From Siphonodentalium dalli (taxonomy: Eukaryota > Mollusca > Scaphopoda > Gadilida > Siphonodentaliidae), in assembly GCA_032622095.1 (NCBI GenBank), contig CP136069.1, forward strand, positions 203,096,690 through 203,160,689: a stretch of DNA of 64,000 nt, in the 5' to 3' direction. The stretch's first letter is position 1; each line of letters begins with the position of its first letter. Position numbers and translations under genes: made by a program. The notes beneath the pieces are model-generated. The model was not told where the DNA came from. It did not search any database and worked only from the letters and a program-made list of their open reading frames with translations. Shown here in pieces: positions 22,691-37,800 of the stretch.

Positions 22691-23281
22691 AAAGGGGTAC
22701 TGTACGCCATTTGCATTAAATTTCCGGTGACAACAACGATCTAATATCGATAATATATAGAAACATAAGTAATTTGAGTCGAAGATGTATTCTGTAAACG
22801 CTCAGGTTAATATGCTATCTTAAAATTTAATAATTTAAAAGTTAATAATTTGATATAAATTGAATTTATGACTGGAGCCATAAAATGGCGTCAATTAAAT
22901 TACGAATTTCCGTAATCAAAATAAAGTGATTGAGGGATACTGGATGTTAAACCGATCGCGCACACGATTGCTTAAAATATTATAATGATACGGGGAGAAC
23001 ACTCAAGTCACTCACTGACTATAGCGACGATACAATAACTTAAATGATTATATTGGACTAGTATGCCTATAATATAACTTTTATTTGATTCATTTGGTTG
23101 AAAACTGTACAAAAATTACTCGACAACGACAATTTGAATTTTTGCATTCCGGTAAATTTGTCATCCGTAACACTACTTCGTACTCAACAGACTTTCAAAT
23201 AATGAAAAAATTGTTACCTAATTCTCTGACTCGGAGACTATAGAAACCAACAACAACATTTGGCGTACAGTACCCCTTTAA
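22689..23281. mobile_element. piggyBac-like MITE (AGGGGTACTGTACGCCA ends)
   Basis: TTAA on both borders and 17-bp perfect TIRs AGGGGTACTGTACGCCA. No coding frame. A related element with AGGGGTACTG ends is at 55541-55874. Confidence 0.87.
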
Positions 23282-24059
23282 GTCATTTCCTCGGTGTTAA
23301 CTTTCAGATGAGTTTTTTACGACAAATAATTTGATTTGCAAACCATATGGTACAATAAAGTAAATCAAATACACGGACATGAGTGAGTTCTATTTATATT
23401 TATGGGAGGCCAAGTTGGTACCATGCGCAGGCCTATCTATCAGGTCTAGCCATATGTACCTTTATCTGGATTAACGTACTTGGTCTAGCACATCCTTCAA
23501 ATTAATCCGAATCGTACCGAATATATAATTTCGAAGCCATTGTTTGTTTCTGTCTCTGTTGTATTTGCAAGCATCGCTTTCGATCGGAGAAATTCCGCTC
23601 TGTTACTATATTTAGAGGTGACATTATGGGAGTCTCCGCCCACTAACACTTGTTTATTAACCCATAAGGTTTCATTGGACGGAAAATAATTTACGCAATC
23701 AATCAGATTACGGAATCCCGAGGACTTGGAAATGAGATAGCGATGTTATCCGTCAGACCTTATATTCAATGTTGTAATGAATATTTAGGTATGAGTTTAC
23801 TCAGACTGGTGAATGTACACAGCTCATTTTACAATGATACTGTACCCATGTATACCATGCATGGTGCACGAACCCAAGTATACATTGGTATCTACCAAAT
23901 TTTACCCAGGTCATTCTACAAGGGTATTTCATGTACCCATGGTGCACATACCAAATTACATGTACCGTCACTGTACTTTACCATGGCAATATACAAGGGT
24001 ACGTGGTTAGAAGACGAAGGTGATCGACTTCCATTCCTCATTCCAAATGTTTTATATTT

Positions 24060-26030
24060 CGCTAAAATAAATGGTGTTGTGCTCTTTCCACATACATCAC
24101 ACACCCACCCGATCCAAAATGGCCGACATACAGAGAGGTTAAAATAGGGAACACATGTCATTTCTCGGCTCCTTGACCGATTTAGGTCAAATGGTTTTGT
24201 AGGGTGGCCCAAAGAAATTCTAAATATTCACCCCACCGCAATCCAAAATGGCCACCACCCAGAGAGGGTTCAAATAGGAGACACATGCCATTTCTCGGCC
24301 CCTTGACCGATTTAGATCAAACAAAAGGTGTTGTATATGGTGCCACCCCCCCCCCCCCCCCACCCTAAGAAATTCATAATAAAAAATGGCCGCCATCCAG
24401 AGGGGTTCAAATAAGACACCAATGCAATTTCTCGAGCCCTTGACTGATTTAGGTAAAACAAAGGGTGATGTAGGATGGCCCCAAGAAATTCTAAATATTT
24501 AACGCACAACCCACCCTGATTCAAAATGGCTGCCGTCCAAACGGGTTTAAATCGGGCATGCATGCAACTTCTCAGAAAAATTTGACAGCTCCCATTTAGA
24601 GTTATCCTAAACACGCCATCGTTCTAAATATTTATCCGATAAATATGGGTCGCAGGGTGTGCCAAATCGATAACAATTTAAAATCCCAAGAGCCATGTTT
24701 TTTAACGAATTTCGGAAATGAAAATGTCAATGACACTGTAGCTCAACGTGGAAATGGAATAATTTCATGTGTTACAGTCAATGGAGCGATTAGGAATGCG
24801 GAAAGTTGAAAGGTCTAAGTAATACTAGATTATCAACATGAAGAGATATATAAAGTAAAAATCCAAGATGGTTGCTGATTAATATGAAGTTTGGTGATGA
24901 TCGGATGAGGGAAGTGGACTGTAGGGTGTGCCAAAGGATTTAGTCATGCTAAGAGTAAAATCCAAGATGGCTGCTGGCGGCCATGTTTTATGGCCGAATG
25001 ACCCCAAAATGACTCGTTCCCATCTACATGTCAATATTAACATTCATGACAAATTTCATGATGATCCGACCAATGGTACAACCTGTAACTCGTGCCAAAG
25101 GATTTGGTCATGCAAAGAGTAAAATCGAAGATGGCTGCTGGCGGCCATATTTTTTGGCCGAATGACCCCAAAATGACTCGTTCCCATCTACATGTCAATA
25201 TTAACATTCATGACAAATTTCATGATGATCCGACCAATGGTACAACCTGTAACCCGTGCCAAAGGATTTGGTCATGCAAAGAGTAAAATCCAAGATGGCT
25301 GCTGGTGGCCATGTTTTTTGGCCGAATGACCCCAAAATGACTCGTTCCCATCAACATCTCAATATTAACATCCATTACAAATTTCATGATGATCAGCCAA
25401 ACAGTATGGCCTGTAGCCCATGCTAATGGATTGAATGTTGAAATCCAAGATGGCCACGTTTTTTTGCCGAATGGCCCCAAAATGACTCGTTCCCATCTAA
25501 ATGTCAATGTCAAAGCCTATGACAAATTTCATAATGATCCGACCAAAGGTACGACCTATAACACGCGCTAAAGGAAATTTGTTGATGAATCACACACTCA
25601 CGCACGGACGATGGATACCAAGCCATGGCAATAGCTCAAACTTTACCAAGTAAAGTTGAGCTAAATAGTGATGGCTCCCATCTAGAGGTCACACTGAAGA
25701 TCCATATAAAGTTTGTTGATGATCGGATGAGGGATGTGGTCTGTAGGGTGTTCCAAGGGATTTAATGATGCGGAGTAAAAACCATGTTTTTAAATAAATG
25801 CTGCAGGGTGTGCCGAAGCATTCAAATTTGAAATCGAAGATGGCTGCTTGCAACGAAATTTCGGAAAAAATTCATTGCTCCCATCCAGAAGTCACCCCGA
25901 AGATCCATATGCAGTTTGGTGATGATCGGTTGAGGGATGTGGCCTGCAATGTGTGCCAAAGGAAATAGTTGACAAGACACAAAGACGCCTATCCATGGCA
26001 ATAGCTCAAACTTGACATCAGCACAGGGAT
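24060..26030 (+). repeat. Tandem 'aagatggc' repeat region
   Basis: 24075-24620 holds about four ~130-bp units (aaaatggccgccatccagag, atttctcgg...cttgaccga). 24928-25420 holds about three 164-bp units (aagatggctgctggcggcca, tgactcgttcccatctacat). Diverged related units continue to 26030, with ccatggcaatagctcaaact at 25620 and 25995. Open frames at 24928, 25092 and 25386 are by-products of the period. Confidence 0.85.
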
Positions 26031-26218
26031 TTCGCAAAATTTGGATGAATGATATACAAAGTATTCTATTATGTGCCTGTTATCTGTTAATTGTTTCGAT
26101 TGGACACTTTCATCTTAAGAGTTCTGATAGGCACAAATGACGAGAAATGCTAGTTCGGAAATGAAAACTTTATGACGGGTAATCAGACCAATTATTATAT
26201 ACATGGGGAAGGCTGCAA

Positions 26219-26338
26219 TAAGTGTGTCTGTCATTTGTAGAATGAGAACCCCAGAGGTTGAATTTAGTGATGCTATCCCGCACAGCAGGCTAGCATCAAC
26301 AAATTCTACCTCTGGGGGACCTCATTCTGATTAGGCCT
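26219..26338. mobile_element. Short palindromic MITE (GAATGAGGTCCC type)
   Basis: GAATGAGAACCCCAGAGG ... gtgatgcta and its inverse tagcatcaacaaattc ... GGGGGACCTCATTC flank a tiny GC loop (cccgcacagcaggc). Other copies or halves: 3825-3880, 9022-9094, 32366-32450, 50017-50121, 54210-54460, 54606-54710. Confidence 0.7.
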
Positions 26339-29300
26339 CATCTTCTGGGAAGGACAGTTGCTTCATCAAAGTATATTAAAATGGGTTTTGTGATATGCCA
26401 CAATGAAGGAGAGAAATAACAAGAGAAAGCTTCACCTCTCAACCATTTATTAGCAGTGATCAAACCAAAATATCAAATTTACACATGAGAGATTACTCAG
26501 CTATCCAGGTACCTCAGATCTGCCTTTTTAGTTATTTATCCATTTATTGATTTCTTTGGTTTTCACACTACCTACTAATCAGTATTAACCATTTCTATAC
26601 TGAATGGATTAGTTATAAAAGTATACATTGGACGGTATTCATCTTGAAGGGATTTCAGGGGAGTTCAGGAAAATTAAGCAAAGACAGATAAATAAGCAAC
26701 AGAAAATATCACCAATGATGCTGTTGACATAATCGGTTTGTATTATATTCAATAACAATATAAAATTTTGTACTGAACATTTTGAAATCTTCTGTATTTT
26801 GTTGTATTTTGAAATAAAATAATAAATGCAATAAGTGTGTAATAAATAATTCTATTCTGTTATATATTTTTCAAAATCTGACATTTAAATTTAATCCTTT
26901 CTGTACTAAATACTCATTGATTAGCAGTTATCCCATAGAAAATGTTCAGATAATAAGTCCAACAAATATAGGTCGTTTGTGAACTTATTATCTGAACATT
27001 TCCCTCCAATAAATAGAACTCCTTCTATACTTGAATTATCTGTCGTCGGCTTATTTATTCCTGAAAAGCCCTCCAGATGACCGTTCCAATGTATACTTTT
27101 ATGAACAAAAAAACATTTAATTTGCGAGGGACTACGGGCGTGTTTATCGCTCTATTTTGGTCCCCGTTCTCCATGACCAGTTTATTACTATTTTTAGGTA
27201 CAGCGCGAATTTTGTCATTCTCGGTTTTGCGATTGTGGGTGAAAGACGCCAAGATTTTTAAACAAATATTTCAATAATTTTAAAATTGAATGTATTTTGA
27301 GTTGACAATGGTATTTGAACCTTGATAGTTTTCTTCATTTCTTTGAATATGTATTTGGATGTTATTTGGCTTATTGCTATTTGTTTGTCAAATTGTCATT
27401 TAGTGTGTAGGCCTACGACTAACGTATTTTAATAATTTATTTGCAACTCATCTTTCACCCACTTTTGCTTTACAATAGCCTCAATACAAAATTACATTGT
27501 TTAGAAGTGTTTACTTATTTACAAGCCCTCCCTTGGCAATTGGAGAATCCATTGAGTATAGAATGCGTTAACTTGATACCTCACGATTCTTGATGATTAT
27601 GGCCCATGTAGATGAGACTGTCAATGTGAAATAGATTGGGTTAACTTTGAATCAACAAATTAAGACAGCGATGACGAGGTGTTAATTTTGATGTCCGACT
27701 TGCTATAGGCAGAACAGAACGAACTGCGCCAATGTTGATGGATTCCACATCCGGTGACTTCATCTATATCAGCCATTTAAAAATACTGAAACACCCAAGT
27801 AAACACTTCCTGATTGCGACACTCAATTAGATCCAATTCTATTCTTGCGATAAGTGCTGGGTTGCCACGATAACATCCATGTGAATTAATATATTATATT
27901 ATGTTTGTTCTAAATGAGAGTTGAATGGGCCTTTAGTGCGAGATTATAAAATTAACAAGAAGAAATAAACAGATTGCCTTCCCCTATTAATCCAGTGTAT
28001 TTATGAGAACAAATTCCAAACCCGTAGCTAATTGCAACAGAATTTTTCTTCGCTGGAATAAGTACGTAAACTCTTTAGAAACAATATACTAAAAATCAAC
28101 AGTAATCAACAAAAGTAATCATTGCGTGTATAATCTAGTTAGAAAATTACTAAAACAGTGAAAAATCCCTTCATTTTACTCTAGTTTTTAAAAAATTCAT
28201 AAATTGATCTTACGAAATTTTTCCAAATTTATTTAACCAAATCCACCAATTTCCCTTTTGTTAACTATTGTTGATTTTTAGTATGTTGGTTATAAAGTGT
28301 TTATGTACTTATTGCAGCTAAGAAAAATTCTGTTGCTATTTGCTTCGGGTAAAACAATAAATGAGCTGGACAATTGTGAAGCCAGAAGTGAAACATCCAC
28401 TCTGAGATACCTGGATTATATACAAGCTCAAAAATTCATGTAAAAAATATGGAGTTTGGATGAAGTATCTGTTCTTATACTTTGTTTATCCAATACATTA
28501 TCAACATTAAACAATATAATATGTATGACCTCATTTACACCCAAATATTATGTGTTAAGCAACAGCAATTTAATAGACTGGTTTACAAACTCATCCTACA
28601 AAAAAATTCCCCATAAAAGATAAACAAAAATTATTGCTTGCATTTTTATCATGTTGACTAAAATATGAGTGCTATCAGGCCTTTATATTCCCACAAATTT
28701 CGTTGGTAAACATTGTGCCCAAAATATTTGAAAATGTGCCCAAAATACAGGAGAAAGGAATTTTTGTCATTACGATGTGCGTATATATCTGTAGTCCTGA
28801 GAAACACTGGAACGTTGAACTGAATGAATTCCATATTTATATCAACGAATAATTATCCTGCAATAGATCATTCTTGGAAATCAAATTGTTCCCATCGTTT
28901 CATCTATATCATGGCAAGAAATACCACTTCCGTAATTTAAATAAAACAAAGTTTTCAAAATTCTTGTAAATTCATGTATATTCCCAATATTTGTCAATTG
29001 TTTTGGTTGTGATGAATATGTTTTTTTATTATTTTTTTCCCTCCTGCTTTTACTTTTTCACCACCCAAATGTTCATAAACCAGGCTATAATATGATAACC
29101 CACCCCACCCAAATGTTCATAAACCGGGCAATACTATGATTACACCTATCCCCCCACCCATAAGTTCGTAAACCAGGCTATTATATTGGTGTGGCCCATT
29201 TGCTTGTGATATGCACCGACTGAACTGATGAGATTTTTGTAAAACTTAACAAGAATATGTCCATAACAACGTTTCATAATTTTGTGTATAAATGAGGCCA

Positions 29301-29990
29301 CAGTTGTGACACCTAAGCCACAGTATTGCATTACAACACATACACCTTGCAGTCACATTCACTCATTCAACACATAGATTGGTCCAAATTGCTTCTACCA
29401 CCGGGGACTTATTGACTTATTTAGGTGAATAAATCTGATAGGTTAGTATCCAAACACTATCTCCACTGGAAGAATGAAGCAATTAACTAAGATTATCTAA
29501 AATTCTAACAACATGGAGGTAAGAGTACATCTTATGTGAGGGACAAATTGCTCATAAATATTTTATTAAAAATCATGGGCAATTGTGTAAATTTAAAGTT
29601 TTCCCTAGTTTGGAGTGATATCAAAATAGAATAGTATCACCTCAGGTAAGACTCAGGATGTCACACACAAAATTAGGTGGTTTTACAATAAAATACACAA
29701 TCACCTATTTTTGTCACAGAGCTGTCCTACAATTCTAAGTCATCGAAGGTTCTTCATATTATCGGTTATGACTCTACTAGTATGTGGACAATTACATAAT
29801 TAGGAGAAAGGAGATTCGTAGAATTTAAGTCATTGGCAGAAGTCATATAACTATACATTCTCAGATTTATCCTCTTTTGCACATGAGAATAAAGTGTTTT
29901 CAACGTCTGTCAGCCTGAAAAATATGAAGAAAGTCATTAATATTTAGTATTTATATTAAATGGAAGTGTAGTATCCAATATCAATTCTAA
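26338..29990. other. Intergenic stretch, mostly without recognised features
   Basis: AT-rich single-copy-looking DNA. It holds two inverted repeats: 26939-27003 (AAATGTTCAGATAATAAGT arms) and 28024-28345 (about 85-bp arms around TACTAAAAATCAACAGTAAT). Tandem cacccaaatgttcataaacc copies lie near 29040-29170. No exon was recognised. Confidence 0.5.
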
Positions 29991-30022
29991 AGGTGTATTA
30001 TTATTCCAAATAGCATGAAAAC

Positions 30023-30390
30023 TTAACCCTTTACCCAACAAACCGGCCAAATAAAGCTTCAACAGCCTAAAATATCTTCGGTCTGTCTCAATAAAACCAT
30101 ACAAATATGGATATCATTGGAACCGGCTCCTTGACCACATTGTGATAGTTACAGTTATGCCCTGTGCCAATGCATTCTCTTATATATGAGATATATAAGA
30201 GAATGCATTGGCCTACAAAAAATCTTTTTTTAACACTTTTTACCATTTTTTCTTACATTCTTTAACAATTTTATAATTTTTAATGTGTTAAGCCAATGCA
30301 TTCTCTTATATATGCGAGGCGACCTATGGTCGACTCGCATATATAAGAGAATGCATTGGCACAGGGCCCTTCTGTTGGGTAAAGGGTTAA
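30023..30390. mobile_element. TTAA MITE (CCCTTTACCCAACA type), inverted copy
   Basis: TTAA at both ends and the same TIR. Here the cataactgtaactatcac arm lies on the left, so it is opposite in orientation to the copies at 4416 and 10772. The hairpin modules are at 30163-30220 and 30297-30365. Confidence 0.86.
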
Positions 30391-30789
30391 TAGGAAAATA
30401 ACTTTCTCCAATCTTTATAACTTTATTTGGAGTTGAAATTCAGATGCATTAGGGCCTTATTGTGTATGAAACACATAAATGTTTTTTTTATTTCAATACC
30501 ACTAGCATGGGCAGATTCAATAAAATTTTTAGTATGATACAATCTATTGGATAGTGGCATTCTTGGCATCCAGAGATTACCCTCATGATAAAACCAAGCA
30601 AAGTATATGTTCTCTGTAAGATATTGGAGTCAGTCAGATTGGCTGAATTTCAGTGCTATGAATAAATAGTCGGCGTGTGCATCGAAAATAAAAAATTAAT
30701 TTAAAAACCAAGTGAGAATTATTTAAGTTATCAAAGGGTTAATCGACGATACGTCTAATCATGACAGACCTGAGATTCACGGTGATTCA

Positions 30790-31600
30790 TCACAGGCCCC
30801 TGGGGAAAAATACGAAATATATCAATACATACTATACGAGTGACAAGACACTATATAATAGACGAGATATGAGGCTCACAAGTCCGATTTTTTACAAAAA
30901 CACAATCTATCAAATTCCTCATAGATCCTCAAAAATCAGTCACAATATATTTCCATGTTTCGTAAAGATACACTGTCCAATCTGAGGGTCCCTGTATCAT
31001 CCAGTTACAACAAAAACTATGGATGAAATTTCAATTCTTTTGATATATAACTCTATAGAATCACATGATGGGAAGTCGAGATATCGTATCAAAAACTTTC
31101 AAATCTAAAGACAAATAATTTTACCCCCCCCCCCCCGAATCCAGATAAATAGTAATTGAAGGGCGCTTAATCGGATTATGCATCTTTAATTATTACAATC
31201 ACAAATAGCGAACTTACGAATTCACAGTAAAATATGTCGACTTTGGTTTGGTTGATTCGGTCAAGTTATAAATCAAACGAAAGGAATTTTATGGCCAATA
31301 AGATATATTGGGGGTTATATCGACTGATTCACCCCAAAATTTCGGTAGATTTTGCAAGTTTTCGGTACGATAGATTAAGATCGCTTCCTAAGATTCTGTC
31401 GTGCTATATGTCAAAAGATATGAGATTTTATGGCCTATAAAACAAATTGAGTGATATCTTGGGTGAGATAAAAAAAAAAAAAATTATTTCTGAGGAATAT
31501 GATAGATGTGTTTTTTTTCTTCGAAAATTGGACTTGTTAACCTTGTCTCTCGGTTAGTATATATTGGTACCAATTTGTTATTTTTCCCCAGGGGCCTAAG
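30790..31600. mobile_element. Diverged TIR element downstream of SNRPA1
   Basis: AGGCCCCTGGGGAAAAAT near 30795 is mirrored by ATTTTTCCCCAGGGGCCT ending near 31598, with weaker similarity inward for about 100 bp. Inside, 31137-31195 is a right end of the TTAA MITE type (cggattatgcatctTTAA). The target duplication is unclear. Confidence 0.6.
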
Positions 31601-31791
31601 ACATTCACTAAAGTAAGGATTCAGGATTCAAATCCGCTCGGCTCTATTAGTGCAGTTGATTTGGCGCATATTTTCAGATGACCAACATGATCAGATGCAT
31701 GTGATCAAATGAATCACTTCTCTACACTATCACCACCCTTGGTATGTAGTGAGCTATCACTGACGAGAGTTACTCTCTCCTTATGGTTTGA

Positions 31792-31859
31792 TCACGTGTC
31801 TAATTCCATCTCATCCTCTTCACCATCGGCGGCAGCAGTCCCGTTTGTCTTTTCGACAC
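31792..31859 (-). CDS. SNRPA1: SNRPA1 exon 8 (terminal coding exon)
   Basis: 68 nt with an ATTCACAG acceptor. It encodes VEKTNGTAAADGEEDEMELDT and a TGA stop. It completes the phase-1 codon left by exon 7 and matches the acidic tail expected of A'. Intron 7 is 7.5 kb. No clear poly(A) signal was picked out downstream. Confidence 0.9.
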
Positions 31860-34800
31860 CTGTGAATTTAAAAGATATTATTATAAATATTATCATGAAG
31901 AGCAAAGCACTAAAGGTCTTCTTAGAAGGTGGATGTTTGGGACATTTGAATGTATCATTTTTTAAAGGGACCCAACAAACTCGCTGTTGGTAAATGTGCA
32001 AAAAATATAAAAGTCTGTAAATAATCATAAACTTTGTTCTTATGTTCATTATTGATATCCTTGTTCTCCAATAATGAAATTTTGTATGTTGAAATCATTG
32101 TTATGTAAACAAAACCACTACAGTGATTTGTCAATAAACATCGCTAATCATATAGTATGTTAAAATATTTTAGTCTAAATATTATTTTCAGAATATTTTT
32201 CAATGCTTTGACATTTTGCAATGTTAACCATCAAGTTTAAAAAAAACTTTTGTATCTTATTGGACTAAATGGACTTGAACAGTAATGCCACTGTAACACT
32301 GTAAAGTTTACATAACAATGGTTTCAATATGTGAAATAAATTTTTCCATGTGCTCAAGCCTTGAAATAGTGTCTGTCATTTGCAGAATGAGGTTCCCAGA
32401 GGATGAATTTAGTGATGCTACCCCGCATAGCGGGCTATTCTGGAACAAATATGTTCAAATACAAACTTTGATGTCTTGATACGGTAATAAATAAAATTTA
32501 GTCAAATATTTTCTGACCACATAATTTGGATTCTGTTTTCGAATTACCTCTTTCAAATGGTACACGATAAAGAGTGATTATATACATGAAATATCAGAAG
32601 CTTATAATCTTTGTGTGGGTTAAACCCTTTACCCAGCCTTCATAATTGGCTACAACAATCAGCATTGCCGAAGCAATTTGCGGAAGCAAACTGGGGCACG
32701 GCATACTGTTGCCGTAGCGTATTGCCGAAGCCAAACAATCTGAATTAAGAGGGCTGCTTTACCCAACAGAACGGCCCTGTGCCAATGCATTCTCTTATAT
32801 ATGCGAGTCGACCATAGGTCGCCTCGCATATATAAGAGAATGCATTGGCTTAACACATATTAAAAATTATAAAATTGTCAAAGAATGTAGAAAAATATTA
32901 TAAAAATTGTTAAAAAATGTAAGAAAAAATTATAAAATTGTTAAATGTAAGAAAAAATGGTAAAAAGTGTTAAAAAAATATTTTTTTAGGCCAATGCATT
33001 CTCTTATATATGCGAGGCGACCTATGGTCGACTCGCATATATAAGAGAATGCATTGGCACAGGGCATAACTGTAACCATCACAATGTGGTCAATGAACCG
33101 GTTCCAATGATATCCATATTTGTATGGTGTTATTGAGACAGACCGAAGATATTTTAGGCTGTTGAAGCTTTATTTGGGCGTTTTTGGCCGTTCTGTTGGG
33201 TAAAGGGTTAAAGATGACAAAAATTGTCAGATTTAAAACTGATGAGCAAAAACCACTTTTGTTAAAGACTGGCTGAGTTTGGTTTTGCCAAGCTGAACAG
33301 AGGTAAATTGACAACATGTGAATGGTATAAATAAATGGACGGCATCGAGTCCACTCCTGGCTTAGTCAATTGTCCTCCAGCGAAAACGCAATCTTCATCC
33401 TGCAAAAATATTGTCACATGTTACTTAGGTAACTGTTTGGCGAATGATGATCTGGATTGTGGACTCTATGAGATAAACCATTCAAATGGAGACTGAGGCC
33501 ATTGATATAAAATATATGTGCTCTCAGCCAATTAGATTTAATTTTTTAAATGAGGGAGAAAGGGAGGTTGTTTAATTAAAAAAACAAATTTTCAAAATCT
33601 GGAAAACATACTCTAGAAACAATAACAAATCCATTTTCATTTGTTCAAATCCGAGATTTCTAACAGAAAATATTTGAAAAAATGTTTTATGAGGCTTTTT
33701 AAAAGCAAATTTTAGTGACAAGGGAGGTGCCTATGTGACGAAGGAGGTCCCTGAGTGACGAGGGAGGTGCCTGAGTGATGAGGGAGGTGTCTGTGTGGTG
33801 AGAACACACATATTTTATTTATTTGACCTTACTCTGGTAGCTCTTTGCGACTGATGATTCTCGACTCTCTAAAACTTCAGTTTGATATTTCATAAGAAAT
33901 TAAAATAAAATTTATATTGTATATACAGGTGTCCTCGATTCATATCTATTATTTTATACCCTGGAATCTACATAAAACTTGCTGGGAAGAGATAGACCAC
34001 CTTTAACCCTTCCATGACTGGAGCTTCCGGAAATTTTGCGAAAACCCTGTGCCAATGCATTATCTTATATATGCGAGCCGCCCATGGGAGTCGACCAAAG
34101 AATGCATTAGCCTAACAATTTTTTTTATAATTTTTCTTATGTTCTTTAACATTTTTTTTATTATAAATTTTTATCATTTTTTCTTATATTCTTTAACAAT
34201 TTAATCATTTTTTTATCATTTTTTCTTACATTCTTCAACAATTTTTGATATATATTCTTGATAATTTTTTCTTACATTCTTTATGTTTAAATTTTTTTTA
34301 TCATTTTTTATTATTATCTCTTAACATTCTTTTACAATATTTTTATCATTTTTTCTCTCTCTTATATATGTGAGATGACCTATGGTCGACTTGCATATAT
34401 AAGAGAATGCAACAATTCAGAGAGCTCCAGTCATGAAAAGGTTAAGAAAGGGCACAACCAATGTCATTTAAATTATTGGCCGAGGCATAAAATATCAGTT
34501 TGAAGTTGTGAAATAAGCACATAACATGTCTTTAAATCTGTAACATTGAAAAAAGATTAGTAGATTTTATAATAAACAATAATATAATCAACAGCAACTT
34601 GATGAAATCGGTTGCCAACCACACATTCCGTCCCCCACCCCCCAAAAAAATTTAGGAGATTATCTTTTTTGGAACAAAAAAATTAACTTTTGAAAAAAAA
34701 AAAATTCTGTGTCAAGAAAGGGGAACAACTCTGAAAAATGGGTTCTTTCTGTCATCCATATACATGTTGCACATTAATAACAATATATTGGTAACAATAT

Positions 34801-37800
34801 CCTAAAGTTTCAATTCTCTACACTCGGAACTGTGGGAGGAGTTGATTACACAATGAAGGTACCCATAATGTGTGACGGACACACAAACTGACAGATGGAT
34901 GGACGTACGTACAGAGGTAATTTATATAGTCCCCTGAAAATTTATTTTTAGGCCGCAATAAATTTTTTAAAAGTGACAAGACACTGATGTTGATATGCGG
35001 GAAGATTTTTGTGGCCAACCCTGATAACTATAATTTTCTGAATTGTCATCTCATTTAAATAACCTTTACCGCTTCTCTCCCTTGTAACTATTGGTAAAAC
35101 AAGTTCATACTTCTTAGGCCAATTTTGTTGATTTTCAGATTCTCCTACCCCAAAAATACACCAGAGTAGAACAAAAAATTAAATTTTAACTTAGAACTTT
35201 ATTTCCTCTGAAATGATCGAGTGTTTAACCCTTTCCTGATGGGAGCGGCGCTGGTGCAGATTTAAAGATCCTGTGCCAGTGCATTCTCTTAGATATGCAG
35301 GTCTCCCACTGGGAGCCTCGCATATATAAATAAGAGAATGCAATGGCTTACAAAGTCAAGGTAAATATTGTTAGGCCAATGCATTCTCCTATATATGGGA
35401 GGCTCCCTATGGGATACTCGCATATATAAGAGAATGCATTGGCCAAGGTTTTTCACAAATTTTCAAGAAGCTCCAGTCATGAATGGGACGGGTTAATAGA
35501 TGTGAAAGGCTGTTTCTCATTGGTGAAAGGCTCCTTCTCATTGGTAAACAAAGGATTATCTGTTAATTACAGTCAAAAATAGTTTTATATGTTATTCTGG
35601 CCTTCTTGATGATCAATAATTATTGTGAAATATATATTTTTTCACTTTATTACATGAGCCTACCCTTAATCCATTCAATAAACCCATTCTATAAATTGTG
35701 ATATTAAACGTTCGTTTCATAACAGGAAATAGTGCCAGATGACCTTTGACTTCTGGTTTGTCGTCTGTTTACATTCAGTAGTAATCGGTATGCTGTCTCA
35801 AAATACTATGGCTTCCAATATTTTTCCAACAAACTCTAATGAATGAAGAGTTTGAAAATTATTTCATTAAATATACGCCATTAAATACATCAAAGTCTTT
35901 ATTTACCTGGGACTATTTCTTTGCAAGCAAACAAGTATAGTTACATGAAACTTAAAAAGGTCATCGCAGATCTTATAGAAGCTGATGTTAGTTTCACATG
36001 CCATTTGTTGAATTAAGTATGTTTTATCGAGGTTTTGGATCATGTAGTAAAAAGAATCTACAACTTGTCCCCCAGTTTATAGCGGAATTTACAAAAACCT
36101 CGACCAGTAAATTAGGTTTGGACCTTGCCAAAGACTCGGTCCAGACCAATTTACAGGACTCGTTTTGTAAATTCCGTTATGAACTGGGATCGAGTTGTAG
36201 ATCCTCTATATATGGCTCTATATATGGTGAACATCCATACCAAATTTCATTGATATCCATCGACTTGTGGTGGAGTTATGGACAAAATACCAACATTTCC
36301 AAATAAACAAAGATATATAAATCCCGACAAAAACGATCGAACACTCATTTGATTGCCTTCATAGTATAGTGAACATCCATAACAAATTTCGTTGAGATTC
36401 GTCAACCAGTGGAGGAGATATCTGCTTGGACAGACAAACAAAACCAACATTTCCAGATAAACAAAGATGAATAACTCTTGAATGAAAAAAAAAGATTGAA
36501 CAGTCCATTGAATTCCCTCTTAATAGTAGTGATGAGCCGATAATCGGGAACGACAATCGGAATCGGCCGATTGTGGCCCATCGGATGACAATCGGTACTC
36601 GGGTTTGAACATCGGGATTTCCGATTGTCTAAATAATAAATGAGTGCTTGATTTTCTTTAATAAACTGTTTTAAATATGACGATGTTTTGTTGAATAAAT
36701 GACCAGTAAATATGGGGACAGTGATACCAAACACAAACTTGATATACATACATGCCCTCTGCAATACCCCGGCCGTACCTGGGCCCATGTGTGAACAATA
36801 TATTAGTGGGGGTCACCGGGAAGCACGTGACACTTTGAGTTAGAGTGAGGCAGCGAGCATGACGCCGTGATTGCGCATAATAATTCGATTGATTTCTTTA
36901 GCATTGTGATGTACACAACGTACATGTCATGGGACTCATGTACGCCAATAGGTAACTTTATTGTTCGTCAACATGTAGACATTTTGATTTATGTATGTCA
37001 AACTATCAAAAATCAAAATGTATGCATACGCAGTACCGGTACAACAAAGGTTACCTATATAGTACATACAGCGTAACAGGTATAAACACTACTATAGAAA
37101 CCGAAAGTGCATGTCACGTGACTTTAAATAGTTGAAGACAACACCTAATCACGGATAGCATCTATCCTCTACCCATCCAGTCAGCCTCGTGTGACGTCAC
37201 GTATATGTCACCACAAATGATTATTATGATGACCACGCCGAAATCGAATCGTGTCTGTGAAATTGACATGAACATGGTGTAACTTGCAACTAGTTCAGTC
37301 GGCTCATTTCCTTTGACGTGATGTCTTTGAATTGAGATCAAAGAAAAATGCCGTTTGATGAATTGTTATCAAAAACGGACCATGGACATGTCGTCATGCA
37401 CGTGGCTACATCAAACTTTCAAAAAATTTGTTGTGGAATAGCCTAGAATACATGGGTATGTTGCCTGTATTCGATCACTAGTCTGCCCATACCCACCTAT
37501 CTACTTACCCAAACATATACTTATGTATACAGTGTACTGGCATATTACTACATTTGTTGATAGCTTCTAATTCTAAGTATTATATAACAGATATAACATA
37601 TTCTGCTATACATTATTGAAATAATCGGAATCGGCACCTGAATCGGCCGACATACTTGATTTCTTTAGCATTGTGATGTACACAACGTACATGTCATGGG
37701 ACTCATGTACGCCAATAGGTAACTTTATTGTTCGTCAACATGTAGACATTTTGATTTATGTATGTCAAACTATCAAAAATCAAAATGTATGCATACGCAG

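Noticed and set aside
24928-25571. Repeated 60-64-codon frames
   Set aside because: They are spaced exactly by the 164-bp repeat period and are by-products of the tandem repeat.
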